Below are positions 44,401-51,868 of a DNA stretch of 64,000 nt, in pieces. The position numbers and the translations under genes were made by a program. Where the stretch lies: positions 310,001 through 374,000 of the forward strand of contig DATGFN010000022.1 in NCBI GenBank assembly GCA_035308965.1, written 5' to 3'. The notes below the pieces were generated by a model. It saw nothing but the letters and a program-made list of their open reading frames with translations. It had not been told where the DNA came from and searched no databases. The stretch comes from DASYXZ01 sp035308965 (lineage in GTDB: Bacteria > Acidobacteriota > Terriglobia > UBA7540). Position 1 is the first letter of the stretch. Each line of letters starts with the position of its first letter.

Positions 44401-46831
44401 TGCGCGCGACCAATTCAACCTTGCGGTCACTCTGCGCGGAGATGCTGCCGAGACAGTCGTCGCGGTGAATGAGTCATATGGAGTTTTCCAGAGCGCGGTA
44501 GCCGAGGAGGTTATGGACAGAGCGCAAAACATGGCCGTCGGAGGCCGCCGCGCAATGGGAATGGTAGGCGGCATAGCCGAAAACCGCATGATGGCGCCTC
44601 CTGCCCCAGCCAATTTCAAACAAATGGTCCGCGACGATGAAAAAAAGGACCAGGGGGCGCCCATGAGTACAGCCTCCCTTTCTAAAGAGGAGGATTCCGC
44701 GGCGCCACGCGTGCGGTCGTACTTTCCCGAAGCTCTCTTCATCAACCCGGAGATTATTACGGACGGTGACGGCCGCGCCAGCATTGTGATTCCGCTGGCG
44801 GATTCCATCACCACCTGGCGCATGGCCATGATGGCCTCCACTCCTGACGGCGCGCTGGGCAGTTCCAATTCCAGTTTGAAAGTTTTCCAGGATTTCTTTG
44901 TCGATCTCGACCTTCCCGTTACCCTCACTCAGGGGGACAGCGTTTCGATCCCGGTGGCGGTTTACAACTACTCCGGCGCCGCGGGCGATGTCAGCCTGGA
45001 GCTAAAGCCCGAAGGCTGGTATGACCTTACGGACGATAGTGCGGACAAGAATGTAAAGGTGGATGCCGGCCGCGTGGGTGGATCTCAATTTTCCATCGTG
45101 GCTCGACGAATCGGGAAATTCAAACTAACCCTTTCGGCCCGCATGAATGGCGACGCAAATCGCGCCGACATCGTGGTGCGCGAGATCGAAGTGGTCCCCA
45201 ACGGCCGCGAACAAAACCTGGTGTACAACGACCGTTTGGAGAACGTGCTTCGGCAGGAAGTAACATTCCCGCCCAACGCCATTCCCGACGCCAGCAAGAT
45301 TTTCATCAAACTCTATCCCGGCCCGCTGAGCCAGGTGATTGAAGGCATGGACAGCATCCTGCGCATGCCCGGCGGTTGTTTTGAGCAGACATCATCCAGC
45401 ACGTATCCAAATGTTCTGGCCCTCGACTACATGAAACGCACGAAAAAGTTGACGCCGGAAGTTCACGCCAAGGCGGAAGGCTTCATCGCCAACGGTTACC
45501 AGCGGCTGCTCACCTTTGAAGTTCCGGGCGGCGGGTTTTCGTGGTTTGGCAATCCGCCCGCCAACAAAATCCTGACGGCCTACGGCTTGATGGAATTCTA
45601 CGACATGTCCAAAGTCTATGAGGTTGATCCGAACCTGATCGCGCGCACTCAGGCGTGGCTCGCCGGCCAGCAACAAGCCGACGGAAGCTGGAAGCCGGAC
45701 ACGCAATTCATCAATGAAGGCGCGACCAATCGCTATAACTCCGACGTGCTTCGCATCACCGCCTATCTGGCCTGGTCGCTGGAGAATACGGGCTACCAGG
45801 GTCCGGCGGTCGAGCGCGCCAAGAAGTTTATTGAGGACCATTTGCAAGCCAAGCAGGACAGCTACACGCTGGCAGTGCTGGCGAACTTCGCCATCGACTA
45901 CGGCAAGGATCGCGAGTTCACCCGCGCCATGATGGGCCGCCTGCTCGAGACGCGCGTCGAAGCGGGGGACGATGTAAGTTGGAACGCGGAAGAAACCGCC
46001 GTCTATTCCACCGGAGCCAGCGCCAGCGTGGAAACTACGGGACTCGCAGTACAAGCATTGCTCAAGTGGGGCGAGGCCTCAAACGTGGCGCGCAAGGCGC
46101 TGCACTTTATCACCTCAAAGAAAGACGCCTCGGGTAATTGGGGCACCACGCAAGCCACCATCATGGCTCTGCGCGCCTTGTTGCTGGCCACCGAGAAAGG
46201 CGGAGCGGATGTCCGCGGCACGGTGGATATCGCCATCAATGGAAAGCCGGCCGGACATTTGGCCCTGAATGAAGAGAACAATGATCTGCTGCATCAATTC
46301 GTTTTCAAGGATTTCGACCAGAAGGGCTCGAACACGGTGGAGCTGAAGTTCGAAGGCAAAGGCGGGCTGGCGTACCAACTGGTGGGGCAGTACTTCCTCC
46401 CTTGGGACCAGAAGCCGCAGGGCGAGCCCATGTCGATTGATGTAGCCTACGACCGCACGCGCCTGGCGCAGGATGATTTGGCCACGGCGACAGTCACGGT
46501 GAAGAACAACCTGCGCAAGGCAGCCAACATGGTGATGGTGGATGTGGGCATTCCTCCCGGCTTCGATCTTCTCAGCGAAGACTTGGACGATTACCGCGAG
46601 CAGAGCGCGAAACTCAAAAGCGGGCGAATGGAAAAGTTCAGCCTGACGGCCACCCAGGCCATCCTTTACTTCGATTCCTTCGCACCCGGTGACACGGTTA
46701 CGTTTAAGTATCGCCTGCGCGCCAAGTATCCCATCCATGCCAAGACGTTTGCGTCACGCGTATATGAATACTATGCTCCCGACGTTCAATCGGTGGCGCG
46801 TCCCATTCAGATGGAAGTGAAAGGCAAGTAG
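41438..46831 (+). CDS. Alpha-2-macroglobulin family protein with a thioester motif
   Basis: 1797 residues from the ATG at 41438 (AAAGGGAGAG upstream). An N-terminal membrane anchor or signal (SLWIIALIGALALVALGVVL) is followed by macroglobulin beta domains. KPIYQPGQTIHVRALVLD marks an MG3-like unit and KVAVEFSG the next. A carboxypeptidase-regulatory-like beta domain is inserted at about 915-1000 (TIIDRTGAAVEGATVNVR, GYFSLRGLPEGAYSIEIYMP), just before a low-complexity, bait-like stretch. The thioester GGCFEQ has Cys1314, followed by an alpha-helical thioester domain (to about 1620) and a receptor-binding-like C-terminal domain. It traps proteases in the periplasm by covalent capture. Bacterial members often pair with a pbpC gene; none is here. 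A strong terminator follows. Confidence 0.95.
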   Translation: MKSSRNQRIAHTPMSPRKTSLWIIALIGALALVALGVVLQSSPAEGNEGPVVTYTHGRVNVAIPFHAGKAGSGRLRLEILDPEDHVVAQTTRDVQVNEGSGRWHSELQLASVMPVEDLVWHRLRYRFEYDDRSNDTGAPIEGTESISQILRTPVVHILGQQAYLAGSEAAVRVITTDSRNELLSGGSLKIELLESEKLSRLLFKGPLDRRGTTEAQFRLPAGLVGTFQLRYSVDTSIGATEFTQSLRLEDKQSILLTTEKPIYQPGQTIHVRALVLDRSDHHATNARKLTFEVEDSRGNKVFKKLTATDEFGIASAEFALADEVNLGTYHLRALLGDEQGAGANSAEIALNVQRYVLPKFKVAVEFSGDHGKTTHGYRPGDRVTGTVRANYFFGKPVDGAEVTIKATALDVALFEAGSVQGKTDGDGTYHFDFRLPEYFAGRPLDQGAAKVLVEASVKDSAGHTETRGEPLTVTESPIIITAVPEGGTLVRNIENEVFILTSYPDGSPAKTDLTVHGTGLAEQHASSDAGGVAVVRMTPGDSSAQLDIQARDSEGNSAKRTVQLELRDGQDQVLLRVERVVYHAGDPIRLKIFSTHRRGTVYVDVVKEGQTVLTRDLDIENGVADLNLTASPDLAGTVDVNAYQFSRNAVPVGDHRLIFVQPAEELKIETVADAGAYRPGQDARIRFRVTNARGQGVRAALGLQVVDEAVFALAEKQPGFAKVFFYLEQEVLKPRYEIHSIGMPEIVEPVEKSEVEQKDRAARALFAATEVVNNNKMQTEFGRTIPSTKYNEYANRYRTEFMKQAHDLARTLNTYYVEHPDSGDLTKVATLMARDGRVNLRDAWGSEMHFQPTGWNDGQKTYTMLVSNGPDKQAGTGDDLGVYFESRRRRVVGPPRAIDRSTIHIDVEQGFGPFTSRGEMDGTIIDRTGAAVEGATVNVRATGNGVTRIARSNARGYFSLRGLPEGAYSIEIYMPGFESVSAPSVNLRARDQFNLAVTLRGDAAETVVAVNESYGVFQSAVAEEVMDRAQNMAVGGRRAMGMVGGIAENRMMAPPAPANFKQMVRDDEKKDQGAPMSTASLSKEEDSAAPRVRSYFPEALFINPEIITDGDGRASIVIPLADSITTWRMAMMASTPDGALGSSNSSLKVFQDFFVDLDLPVTLTQGDSVSIPVAVYNYSGAAGDVSLELKPEGWYDLTDDSADKNVKVDAGRVGGSQFSIVARRIGKFKLTLSARMNGDANRADIVVREIEVVPNGREQNLVYNDRLENVLRQEVTFPPNAIPDASKIFIKLYPGPLSQVIEGMDSILRMPGGCFEQTSSSTYPNVLALDYMKRTKKLTPEVHAKAEGFIANGYQRLLTFEVPGGGFSWFGNPPANKILTAYGLMEFYDMSKVYEVDPNLIARTQAWLAGQQQADGSWKPDTQFINEGATNRYNSDVLRITAYLAWSLENTGYQGPAVERAKKFIEDHLQAKQDSYTLAVLANFAIDYGKDREFTRAMMGRLLETRVEAGDDVSWNAEETAVYSTGASASVETTGLAVQALLKWGEASNVARKALHFITSKKDASGNWGTTQATIMALRALLLATEKGGADVRGTVDIAINGKPAGHLALNEENNDLLHQFVFKDFDQKGSNTVELKFEGKGGLAYQLVGQYFLPWDQKPQGEPMSIDVAYDRTRLAQDDLATATVTVKNNLRKAANMVMVDVGIPPGFDLLSEDLDDYREQSAKLKSGRMEKFSLTATQAILYFDSFAPGDTVTFKYRLRAKYPIHAKTFASRVYEYYAPDVQSVARPIQMEVKGK

Positions 46832-46872
46832 CCATCAAGAAAGATTTGCTCGGAAGTTATGATTATCTCATA

Positions 46873-46902
46873 GCGGGCGGTGCTCCTTCCGCCCGCTTTT
46901 TT
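46873..46902 (+). terminator. Rho-independent terminator of the macroglobulin gene
   Basis: Eight-base stem GCGGGCGG/CCGCCCGC, eight-base loop and six T directly after the stem. Confidence 0.9.
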
Positions 46903-46988
46903 CTTTGTCGCTCCTATTATTTTGCGCTGTTTTCTGGATGGTCGAGACACCCTGGGGAACAGATTAGCTCCAAAACGGAGGTAAATTA

Positions 46989-47369
46989 GTGAGAAGCAGA
47001 CTTGAATTTCGCATTTTATTCATCGTATTGGTCGTAGTTTCCTGCTTGATTCTGTGGTTGTTCCAAAGCCATCCATTCATAGGCTTTTACGCTTGGGCAA
47101 TTCTGGCGGCGCTTTTAACGGCCTTTCTTTCAAGAATCCTGTATAGGCCCACTGAGCACAACCTTGAACCCGCGCCACCTTTCATGACTCTTCTCAAGAG
47201 TTCGTTGACTACTTTCTTCCTGGTCCCTTTTCTAGTAGCAGGCTATATTCTCATAGGTTCAGCGGTCAGGAACTTCACCAGCACGGGGAGTCAAGATTTC
47301 TTATCAGGGATATTCGGAGTTAGCTGTATCGGTGTGTTTTGGTTTCTTCAAACACCTGAGCGTGGATAA
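46989..47369 (+). CDS. Small polytopic membrane protein, function unknown
   Basis: 126 residues from a GTG preceded by GGAGG. Three or four hydrophobic segments: FRILFIVLVVVSCLILWLF, FYAWAILAALLTAFL, TFFLVPFLVAGYILIGSA and FLSGIFGVSCIGVFWFL. No polar motif that would suggest transport or catalysis. Codon use looks more AT-rich than its neighbours. I do not recognise the family. Confidence 0.7.
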   Translation: MRSRLEFRILFIVLVVVSCLILWLFQSHPFIGFYAWAILAALLTAFLSRILYRPTEHNLEPAPPFMTLLKSSLTTFFLVPFLVAGYILIGSAVRNFTSTGSQDFLSGIFGVSCIGVFWFLQTPERG

Positions 47370-47401
47370 TCAAGAAGCGCGTAACCACGCGATGTGCGGA
47401 G

Positions 47402-47440
47402 CTATACTTCCAGCAGCGCTGAAGCCTCCACCACAGTCAC
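47402..47440 (-). pseudogene. Remnant of a PIN-toxin start
   Basis: A GTG at 47440 overlaps the stop of the decayed antitoxin (GTGA) and reads TVVEASALLEV, a typical VapC/FitB N-terminus, before a TAG at 47402-47404. Nothing recognisable follows, so the toxin is dead and mostly deleted. Confidence 0.65.
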
Positions 47441-47655
47441 CGGCTGTCTCTTTCGGCGCGGATCATCCGGGCGGGACTCACGCTCAGATGGACTCGAGAG
47501 TGGCGCGCCAGCCGCGCCCTTATCTCATCCATCGTCGGCCGCTAATCAATGCGCTCAATTTCTCCGAGCAGGTAGTCTGAGAGACTTGCCTTCCCGCTCC
47601 GCTCGCGCCTTCAACTTGCGTTCAGAGGTCCGGGTAGGTGGCGAATTTGAATCAT
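47437..47655 (-). pseudogene. Decayed FitA/VapB-type antitoxin gene
   Basis: The ATG at 47655 gives MIQIRHLPGPLN, the usual FitA-type ribbon-helix-helix start. The pieces LKARAEREGKSL, DYLLGEIERI and RPTMDEIRARL then appear in successive frames, and the last frame continues to RMIRAERDSR and a proper stop. I count at least two frameshifts and one in-frame TAG between them. This is an antitoxin broken in several places, next to a toxin remnant and 250 bp from an intact module. Confidence 0.75.
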
Positions 47656-47850
47656 AACCGGCATGGGTCCAAGATAGATAGATGCATGTGGAGCACATGC
47701 CAAGGCACCTGCTGCTGGTGTACCGGTCGTTGCGACCACTACTCAACTACCAGCCTTCCCGGTCTCTCAGAATCGCCGCCATATCGCAATGGTTCCGGCG
47801 TGCGTGCAAAACGGCAATCCCTAACCCTGGGCTTTTCTCCGCCGAACCTT

Positions 47851-47879
47851 TTGATTTTTGGGACTGATTCGAGCATAAT
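47851..47879 (+). promoter_or_regulatory. Promoter of the DUF433-DUF5615 pair
   Basis: TTGATT (47851-47856) and CATAAT (47874-47879) are 17 bp apart, 29 bases before the antitoxin GTG. Confidence 0.6.
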
Positions 47880-47907
47880 TTAACCGGCGGTCATTGCGAG
47901 GCGTAAG

Positions 47908-48141
47908 GTGAATTGGCGCGATAAAATCACAGTCGATCCGGCTGTGTGCCATGGCAAAGCATGCATCAAGGGGACGCGCGTTATGGTGTCCGTCGTGCTT
48001 GATAATCTAGGCGCGGGTGAATCACCCGAGCACATTGCCACAGCCTATAGACTGGCTCCCGAGGATATCCAGGCTACTCTGCTCTACGCTGCCGAGTTGG
48101 CGAAGGAGCGCTTTGTCCCGCTTGGTGTCGGTGCGGATTGA
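47908..48141 (+). CDS. DUF433 antitoxin
   Basis: 77 residues from a GTG. The sequence is a textbook DUF433 protein: ITVDPAVCHGKACIKGTRVM, then LDNLGAGESPEHIATAYRLA and PEDIQATLLYAAELA, forming a winged or homeodomain-like helical unit. DUF433 genes are regularly found just before DUF5615 PIN-like genes and are taken to be their antitoxins. Here the stop overlaps the start of the next gene (TGATG). Confidence 0.92.
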   Translation: MNWRDKITVDPAVCHGKACIKGTRVMVSVVLDNLGAGESPEHIATAYRLAPEDIQATLLYAAELAKERFVPLGVGAD

Positions 48142-48497
48142 TGCGCTTCAAGACCGACGAAAATATCCATCCTGAACTCGCCGAATATCTTCGCGAAAAT
48201 GGGCACGACGCATTAACTGTTTGGGACCAAGGTATGCGAGGACGCCCCGACTCTGACCTCGCGGTCGTCTGCCAGACGGAACAACGCGCGTTGATAATTC
48301 TCGATCTGGGGTTTGCCGACATCCGTGCCTATCCACCGCAACAGTTTCCCGGACTGGTTATTCTCCGTCTTGTCCATCAAAGCCGCCTAAGCGTTATGGC
48401 AGTTTTCCCCAGGGTGGTGAGTCTTTTGAAGAGCGAACCTATAAAAGGGCGGCTGTGGATTGTTGACGAACACAGAGTGCGGATCAGGGAGGGATAA
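48141..48497 (+). CDS. DUF5615 PIN-like toxin
   Basis: 118 residues from the ATG at 48141, overlapping the upstream stop by one base. FKTDENIHPELAEYLRENGH carries the first acidic residue of the PIN-like fold. ALTVWDQGMRGRPDSDLAVV and ALIILDLGFADIRAYPP carry the others (DLGFAD in place of the usual D-x-DF motif). Presumed ribonuclease held by the DUF433 partner. The module seems complete; its activity is inferred from the family only. Confidence 0.9.
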   Translation: MRFKTDENIHPELAEYLRENGHDALTVWDQGMRGRPDSDLAVVCQTEQRALIILDLGFADIRAYPPQQFPGLVILRLVHQSRLSVMAVFPRVVSLLKSEPIKGRLWIVDEHRVRIREG

Positions 48498-48629
48498 CTC
48501 AGGAAATCTTGTGCTGTCGGCCCGGAATGCCCCCTGCATACTTCCTGGAACCGAGCCACTTGGCCATAATTCCGCCCATACGCCGCTATGGGAATATGCT
48601 TTAGCCCAACCGGCCCCCAAGAACAGTCA

Positions 48630-48821
48630 TCACGTCCGCATGTGGTACCGGGAGAGCGAGTGCAGAAAGCCAAAGCCATTCAAGAGCCACAAGACAACAC
48701 TAATCACCACGACGACATTCAGGATCGATTTGATGGAGCGTGCCATCGGGATGAAAGCATTGATTAGCCAAAGCAAAACACCAATCACGATCAGAACACC
48801 TACTACATGAATTAAATCCAT
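48630..48821 (-). CDS. Thivi_2564-family small membrane protein
   Basis: 63 residues; AGGAGG lies 12 bases before the ATG. Two membrane helices, HVVGVLIVIGVLLWLINAFI and ILNVVVVISVVLWLLNGFGF, joined by the short loop PMARSIKS. This is the characteristic pattern of the Thivi_2564 family of tiny inner-membrane proteins. Function is unknown. It belongs to a run of minus-strand small membrane and exported proteins that look stress-related. Confidence 0.88.
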   Translation of the reverse strand: MDLIHVVGVLIVIGVLLWLINAFIPMARSIKSILNVVVVISVVLWLLNGFGFLHSLSRYHMRT

Positions 48822-48879
48822 GATTTAAATTACCTCCTCATTTTTGAAAATAAATGCCTCCCAAGTTGCGCTTGAAAAC

Positions 48880-49035
48880 TTACAGCCGGCCCAAGAGCAG
48901 CAGGATGACCAGTATGGTCAGCACCAGACCCACTCCGCCGCTGGGGGCATATCCCCAGCTCCGGCTGTGATTCCATCTCGGCAGAGAACCAAAAAGCATC
49001 AGAACCATGACCACGATTAAAACGGTCGCGAGCAT
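48880..49035 (-). CDS. DUF3309-type very small membrane protein
   Basis: 51 residues; GAGGAGG precedes the ATG. Reads MLATVLIVVMVLMLFGSLPR, a polar WNHSRSWGYAPSGG loop, then a second helix VGLVLTILVILLLLGRL. This helix-loop-helix layout with WGY.PSGG is typical of DUF3309 proteins, which are widespread in soil bacteria and of unknown role. It lies 58 bp upstream of the Thivi_2564-type gene on the same strand, so the two may be co-transcribed. Confidence 0.85.
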   Translation of the reverse strand: MLATVLIVVMVLMLFGSLPRWNHSRSWGYAPSGGVGLVLTILVILLLLGRL

Positions 49036-49088
49036 TTCCGTACCTCCTCTGTAGTTTTACTTTCTTCTCTGTACGAACGGCTCGCCGG

Positions 49089-50438
49089 CTAAGGCCGGAT
49101 TAATGGCTGAACCTGACGTTGCACCTTGGGTCCGGTAGTCGTTGCCAGGCCTGAGGGCTCGGTTACTGAAGGGGCGCCCGCGACAGCGGGAACCGGCGTC
49201 ATCAACTTCAACTGATCGAGCGACGCCAACACGGCCTTCCAATCGTTGGGATCCTTTTTGGTCTCGAACGCCGCCGAAAGGTCCCCATAGAAATCCAGAA
49301 CATTCGAGCGCAGTTCCGGAGTGGTACGATCGAATTTGTTTTCTGAAAGTTTGTGCAGCAACTTGGCGTAGGCGGTGTCGGTGAGAGTGTATTCCGCCGC
49401 CTTGGTTTGTTTCCCTGTGTCAAAATCAACATTGGCGAGCTGGAGAGAGTCTGTCCGCACGGCTTCGAGGTAAGCCCGGTACTGATCCACGGTCGTGTTG
49501 ATGCTCTTAAAATACATATCCTCGGTCTGCGGGGTAGGGCTGTTGAATGCCATCGCTTTGAACGGCCCCACCTTCGGCATGTATTCCAGAAACACGGACA
49601 AAACGCGCACACCGAATCCCGGCTTGGTGTATTCCTTCCCCCAGTTCTTTTCGTAGTCGGAGCGCGAAAGCCGGTAAAGGAACTTCCGTTTTGAGAAGGT
49701 GGGATCTTCGCGCATCATATCCTTCTTATGAGTACGCAGCGCAACCCGTGTCATCTCCGGGATCATCTTGCTGATCGAGTAACGGTACGAACCGATGGCG
49801 AGATCCTCGCGAGGAAGCACGTCCTTCAATTCCACTCCGTAAACAACCGGGAAGACGCGTTCCAGCAGGGCCTTGGACACTTGAAACCCGATGAAATCGT
49901 GATACTGCTGTGAAGCATAGCGGCTCTTTGCCACCTGCACCATATCGAACCCGAATTCCGTTCTGATATGCGCTGTTTTATCCTGGGCATAGTTGACGGA
50001 CTTGCCGAACTGCGCCCGCAATTTTGGGTATTCAATGGCCACAGACTGGTTGACGGCCGGATGGCCGGCAATATCCGAGGCATAGTGCGCCAGCGCGCCC
50101 ATGGCAAATGCGTACTCGTTGGCATCCTGACTTTCCGCCAGCAACTCGCGAACAAAGTCTCCGCTGCGAACGTAATGCACCAGATCGCTGAATTGCTTGC
50201 TGCCGAAGGGATAATAACCAAGGTCTTGAATGACGGCGCCGCCGTAGGCATAGGCGTGCGCCTCGGTGATCTGTTCTTCTGTCAGGGTTGGAAATCGCTT
50301 GAGCAGCAGCGGCCGAATCTCATCTTTCCAGAGCAAGTCTACAATTTCCTCGTGGGTCAGGACTGAGTATGCGAATGAACTGTCGGCGCACATCAGAGAA
50401 ATCAAGAGCAGAAAGACAATCGCGAGGGTTTTTCTCAT
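49089..50438 (-). CDS. Exported zinc-dependent phospholipase C-like protein
   Basis: 449 residues from the ATG at 50438 (AAGGAAG upstream); a TTG two codons earlier is less likely. Signal peptide LAIVFLLLISLMCADSSFA, then YSVLTHEEIVDLLW and later GALAHYASDIAGHPAVNQSV. The conserved histidines and aspartates fit the zinc-dependent phospholipase C/S1-P1 nuclease-like helical fold. The C-terminal 130 residues are less conserved and end in a proline/threonine-rich tail. Likely periplasmic or secreted. Lipid cleavage is inferred from the family and not proven for this branch. Confidence 0.85.
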   Translation of the reverse strand: MRKTLAIVFLLLISLMCADSSFAYSVLTHEEIVDLLWKDEIRPLLLKRFPTLTEEQITEAHAYAYGGAVIQDLGYYPFGSKQFSDLVHYVRSGDFVRELLAESQDANEYAFAMGALAHYASDIAGHPAVNQSVAIEYPKLRAQFGKSVNYAQDKTAHIRTEFGFDMVQVAKSRYASQQYHDFIGFQVSKALLERVFPVVYGVELKDVLPREDLAIGSYRYSISKMIPEMTRVALRTHKKDMMREDPTFSKRKFLYRLSRSDYEKNWGKEYTKPGFGVRVLSVFLEYMPKVGPFKAMAFNSPTPQTEDMYFKSINTTVDQYRAYLEAVRTDSLQLANVDFDTGKQTKAAEYTLTDTAYAKLLHKLSENKFDRTTPELRSNVLDFYGDLSAAFETKKDPNDWKAVLASLDQLKLMTPVPAVAGAPSVTEPSGLATTTGPKVQRQVQPLIRP

Positions 50439-50479
50439 GCTCAATTCTTCCTTAAACTTAAGGTGGTCCAGGAATTCAT

Positions 50480-50507
50480 GCGCCAGGCTTTGGTTGGGCC
50501 TGGCGCA
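50480..50507. terminator. Convergent-looking hairpin after the SYLF gene
   Basis: Perfect ten-base arms TGCGCCAGGC/GCCTGGCGCA. It lies between the SYLF gene stop and the next minus-strand gene. There is no T-run, so it may stabilise or separate transcripts and not terminate them. Confidence 0.45.
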
Positions 50508-50552
50508 GTTGATGTTGCGATATGACAGCTCTTGGCTGGATGCGTGGATGGA

Positions 50553-51242
50553 CTACACCCGACCAAAGGAACGCCCGCCCTGGGGCGAGTATTTCCGCAG
50601 AGTGTTGTCGAGCGCCCGCGCCGATTTAGGAGAGCTCACTGTGCCTTCAATCAGAATCTCTTTGGCGCTTACTTCGCGTCCGTAGAGCTTCCTGTTATCG
50701 TCCTTATCCTGCTTCATCACGGCTCCATCCAGTGACACGCCGGCAAACAAGCCGCGCGTTCTGGAGTAGCTGAGGATCTCGGCATGCAGTTGAGCGTCGG
50801 TTGCGCCTTCCGCCGATCGTCCCACCGGTCCCGCGGCCACCGAAGCTTCCGCGCCCAGCTTCACGCTATCCTGCACCAGCTTGCGCGCGCCCTCGGGATT
50901 CATCACCAGGAATACAACGTCGGTCGCCTTGCCGCCAATCTGAAATCCAACGCTGGCCGCGCCCAGGGTAAACATGGATGGCGCGCCCCATTCGCCGATG
51001 CCACCTCTGCGGCAGACGAGCACGCCGCGTCCGTAGGTTCCGCCGATTCCAAGGGCAAACTTCATCTGAGATGGAACGACGCCGACGCACACCGCTTTCT
51101 CCATCAACTCTTCCGGAATGCCCTTGTCGGGAGTTCCCATAATCTCGTTCACGATGTTGTTTGCCTTTTGCAATTGGCTTTCACCCGCGAATGCGGGGAC
51201 ACACAACGTGAGTAACAGAAGAATCAAACCAAGCCTTTTCAT
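50553..51242 (-). CDS. SYLF-domain lipid-binding exported protein
   Basis: 229 residues from the ATG at 51242, with AAGGAG upstream. Signal peptide RLGLILLLLTLCVPAFA, then a full SYLF/Ysc84 domain: AVCVGVVPSQMKFALGIGGTYGRGVLVC, FTLGAASVGFQIGGKATDVVFLVM and GPVGRSAEGATDAQLHAEILSYSRTRGLFAGVSLDG (split by me for reading; the run is at residues about 140-178). The family binds phosphoinositides or other lipids. The gene has its own copy of the shared promoter module at 51326-51390, so it is one member of the proposed regulon. Confidence 0.92.
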   Translation of the reverse strand: MKRLGLILLLLTLCVPAFAGESQLQKANNIVNEIMGTPDKGIPEELMEKAVCVGVVPSQMKFALGIGGTYGRGVLVCRRGGIGEWGAPSMFTLGAASVGFQIGGKATDVVFLVMNPEGARKLVQDSVKLGAEASVAAGPVGRSAEGATDAQLHAEILSYSRTRGLFAGVSLDGAVMKQDKDDNRKLYGREVSAKEILIEGTVSSPKSARALDNTLRKYSPQGGRSFGRV

Positions 51243-51325
51243 TTTAAAACTCCTTTGTGCCCTCAAAGCCAGGAAAGCGTTGTTAGCTTCCTACCAGGTC
51301 TTTGCTTTCAACTTGGGGCACATCG

Positions 51326-51390
51326 TTTATACCTCGCGTTGATTTCATTGTCTGTCGTGTATAGACCGCCTCTATGGTCAAAAGGGCTCA
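51326..51390 (-). promoter_or_regulatory. Shared promoter module A (SYLF gene)
   Basis: On the minus strand: TTGACC (51376-51381), 21 bp, CAGACA as -35 (51349-51354), 17 bp, TATAAA as -10 (51326-51331). A TGAGC half-site lies just upstream of TTGACC. The leader to the SYLF ATG is about 75 bases. Spacing is identical in the other five modules. Confidence 0.8.
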
Positions 51391-51548
51391 TTCAATCGTC
51401 GGGCCGGTCAATTGAGATGGCTTGGGCGAAGGTAGAGCAGGACGTATCCAATCTGCACAACAAATATGTGATAGAGGAGCGGCCAAATTTCTGCGACATT
51501 CGCCGTCATGCAGGCATGCCCGCAGGCGAGACATTATTTCATAACCCA

Positions 51549-51776
51549 TTAAGGCTGGCGCCGGTGGTATGCGCGTTGGGTGAACATTAGCAGCGCGCCC
51601 GTCACGCCCAAAAGGGCACCTGCAATCGGCGAATAGGGAAGGTGATGTTCCACGGGATTATCGATGGTGATGGGTCCAATGCTGGTTTTGTCCTAGTTGG
51701 TATATGCAAACCCGCCAAGCAACAGCAGAGCAACACCTAAAATCAAGAGTATAACTCCCACATTGAACTTGTTCAT
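51549..51776 (-). pseudogene. Small membrane protein gene with an in-frame amber codon
   Basis: The ATG at 51776 starts MNKFNVGVILLILGVALLLL and GGFAYTN, then TAG at 51693-51695. The same frame goes on for 47 codons (DKTSIGPITIDN, then a second membrane helix SPIAGALLGVTGALLMF) to a TAA. The two-helix layout with a short beta linker is that of many small acidobacterial and proteobacterial membrane proteins. Only one codon is broken, so the lesion is recent or is a sequencing error. Confidence 0.7.
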
Positions 51777-51868
51777 TCAAACCTCTCACCGTGATCACTC
51801 AAACGAGACCATTGGAACGGACCGCCAAGGCAAACGACGCCTTCGGCAGTCCGACATTACTTGTGGGT

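Noticed and set aside
13918..51776. Amber recoding or suppression, because two genes and one antitoxin remnant each have an in-frame TAG
   Set aside because: TAG is used as a normal final stop in several intact genes here (glycine-zipper, AraC-type and macroglobulin genes), and the antitoxin remnant also has frameshifts. Decay or sequence error is simpler.
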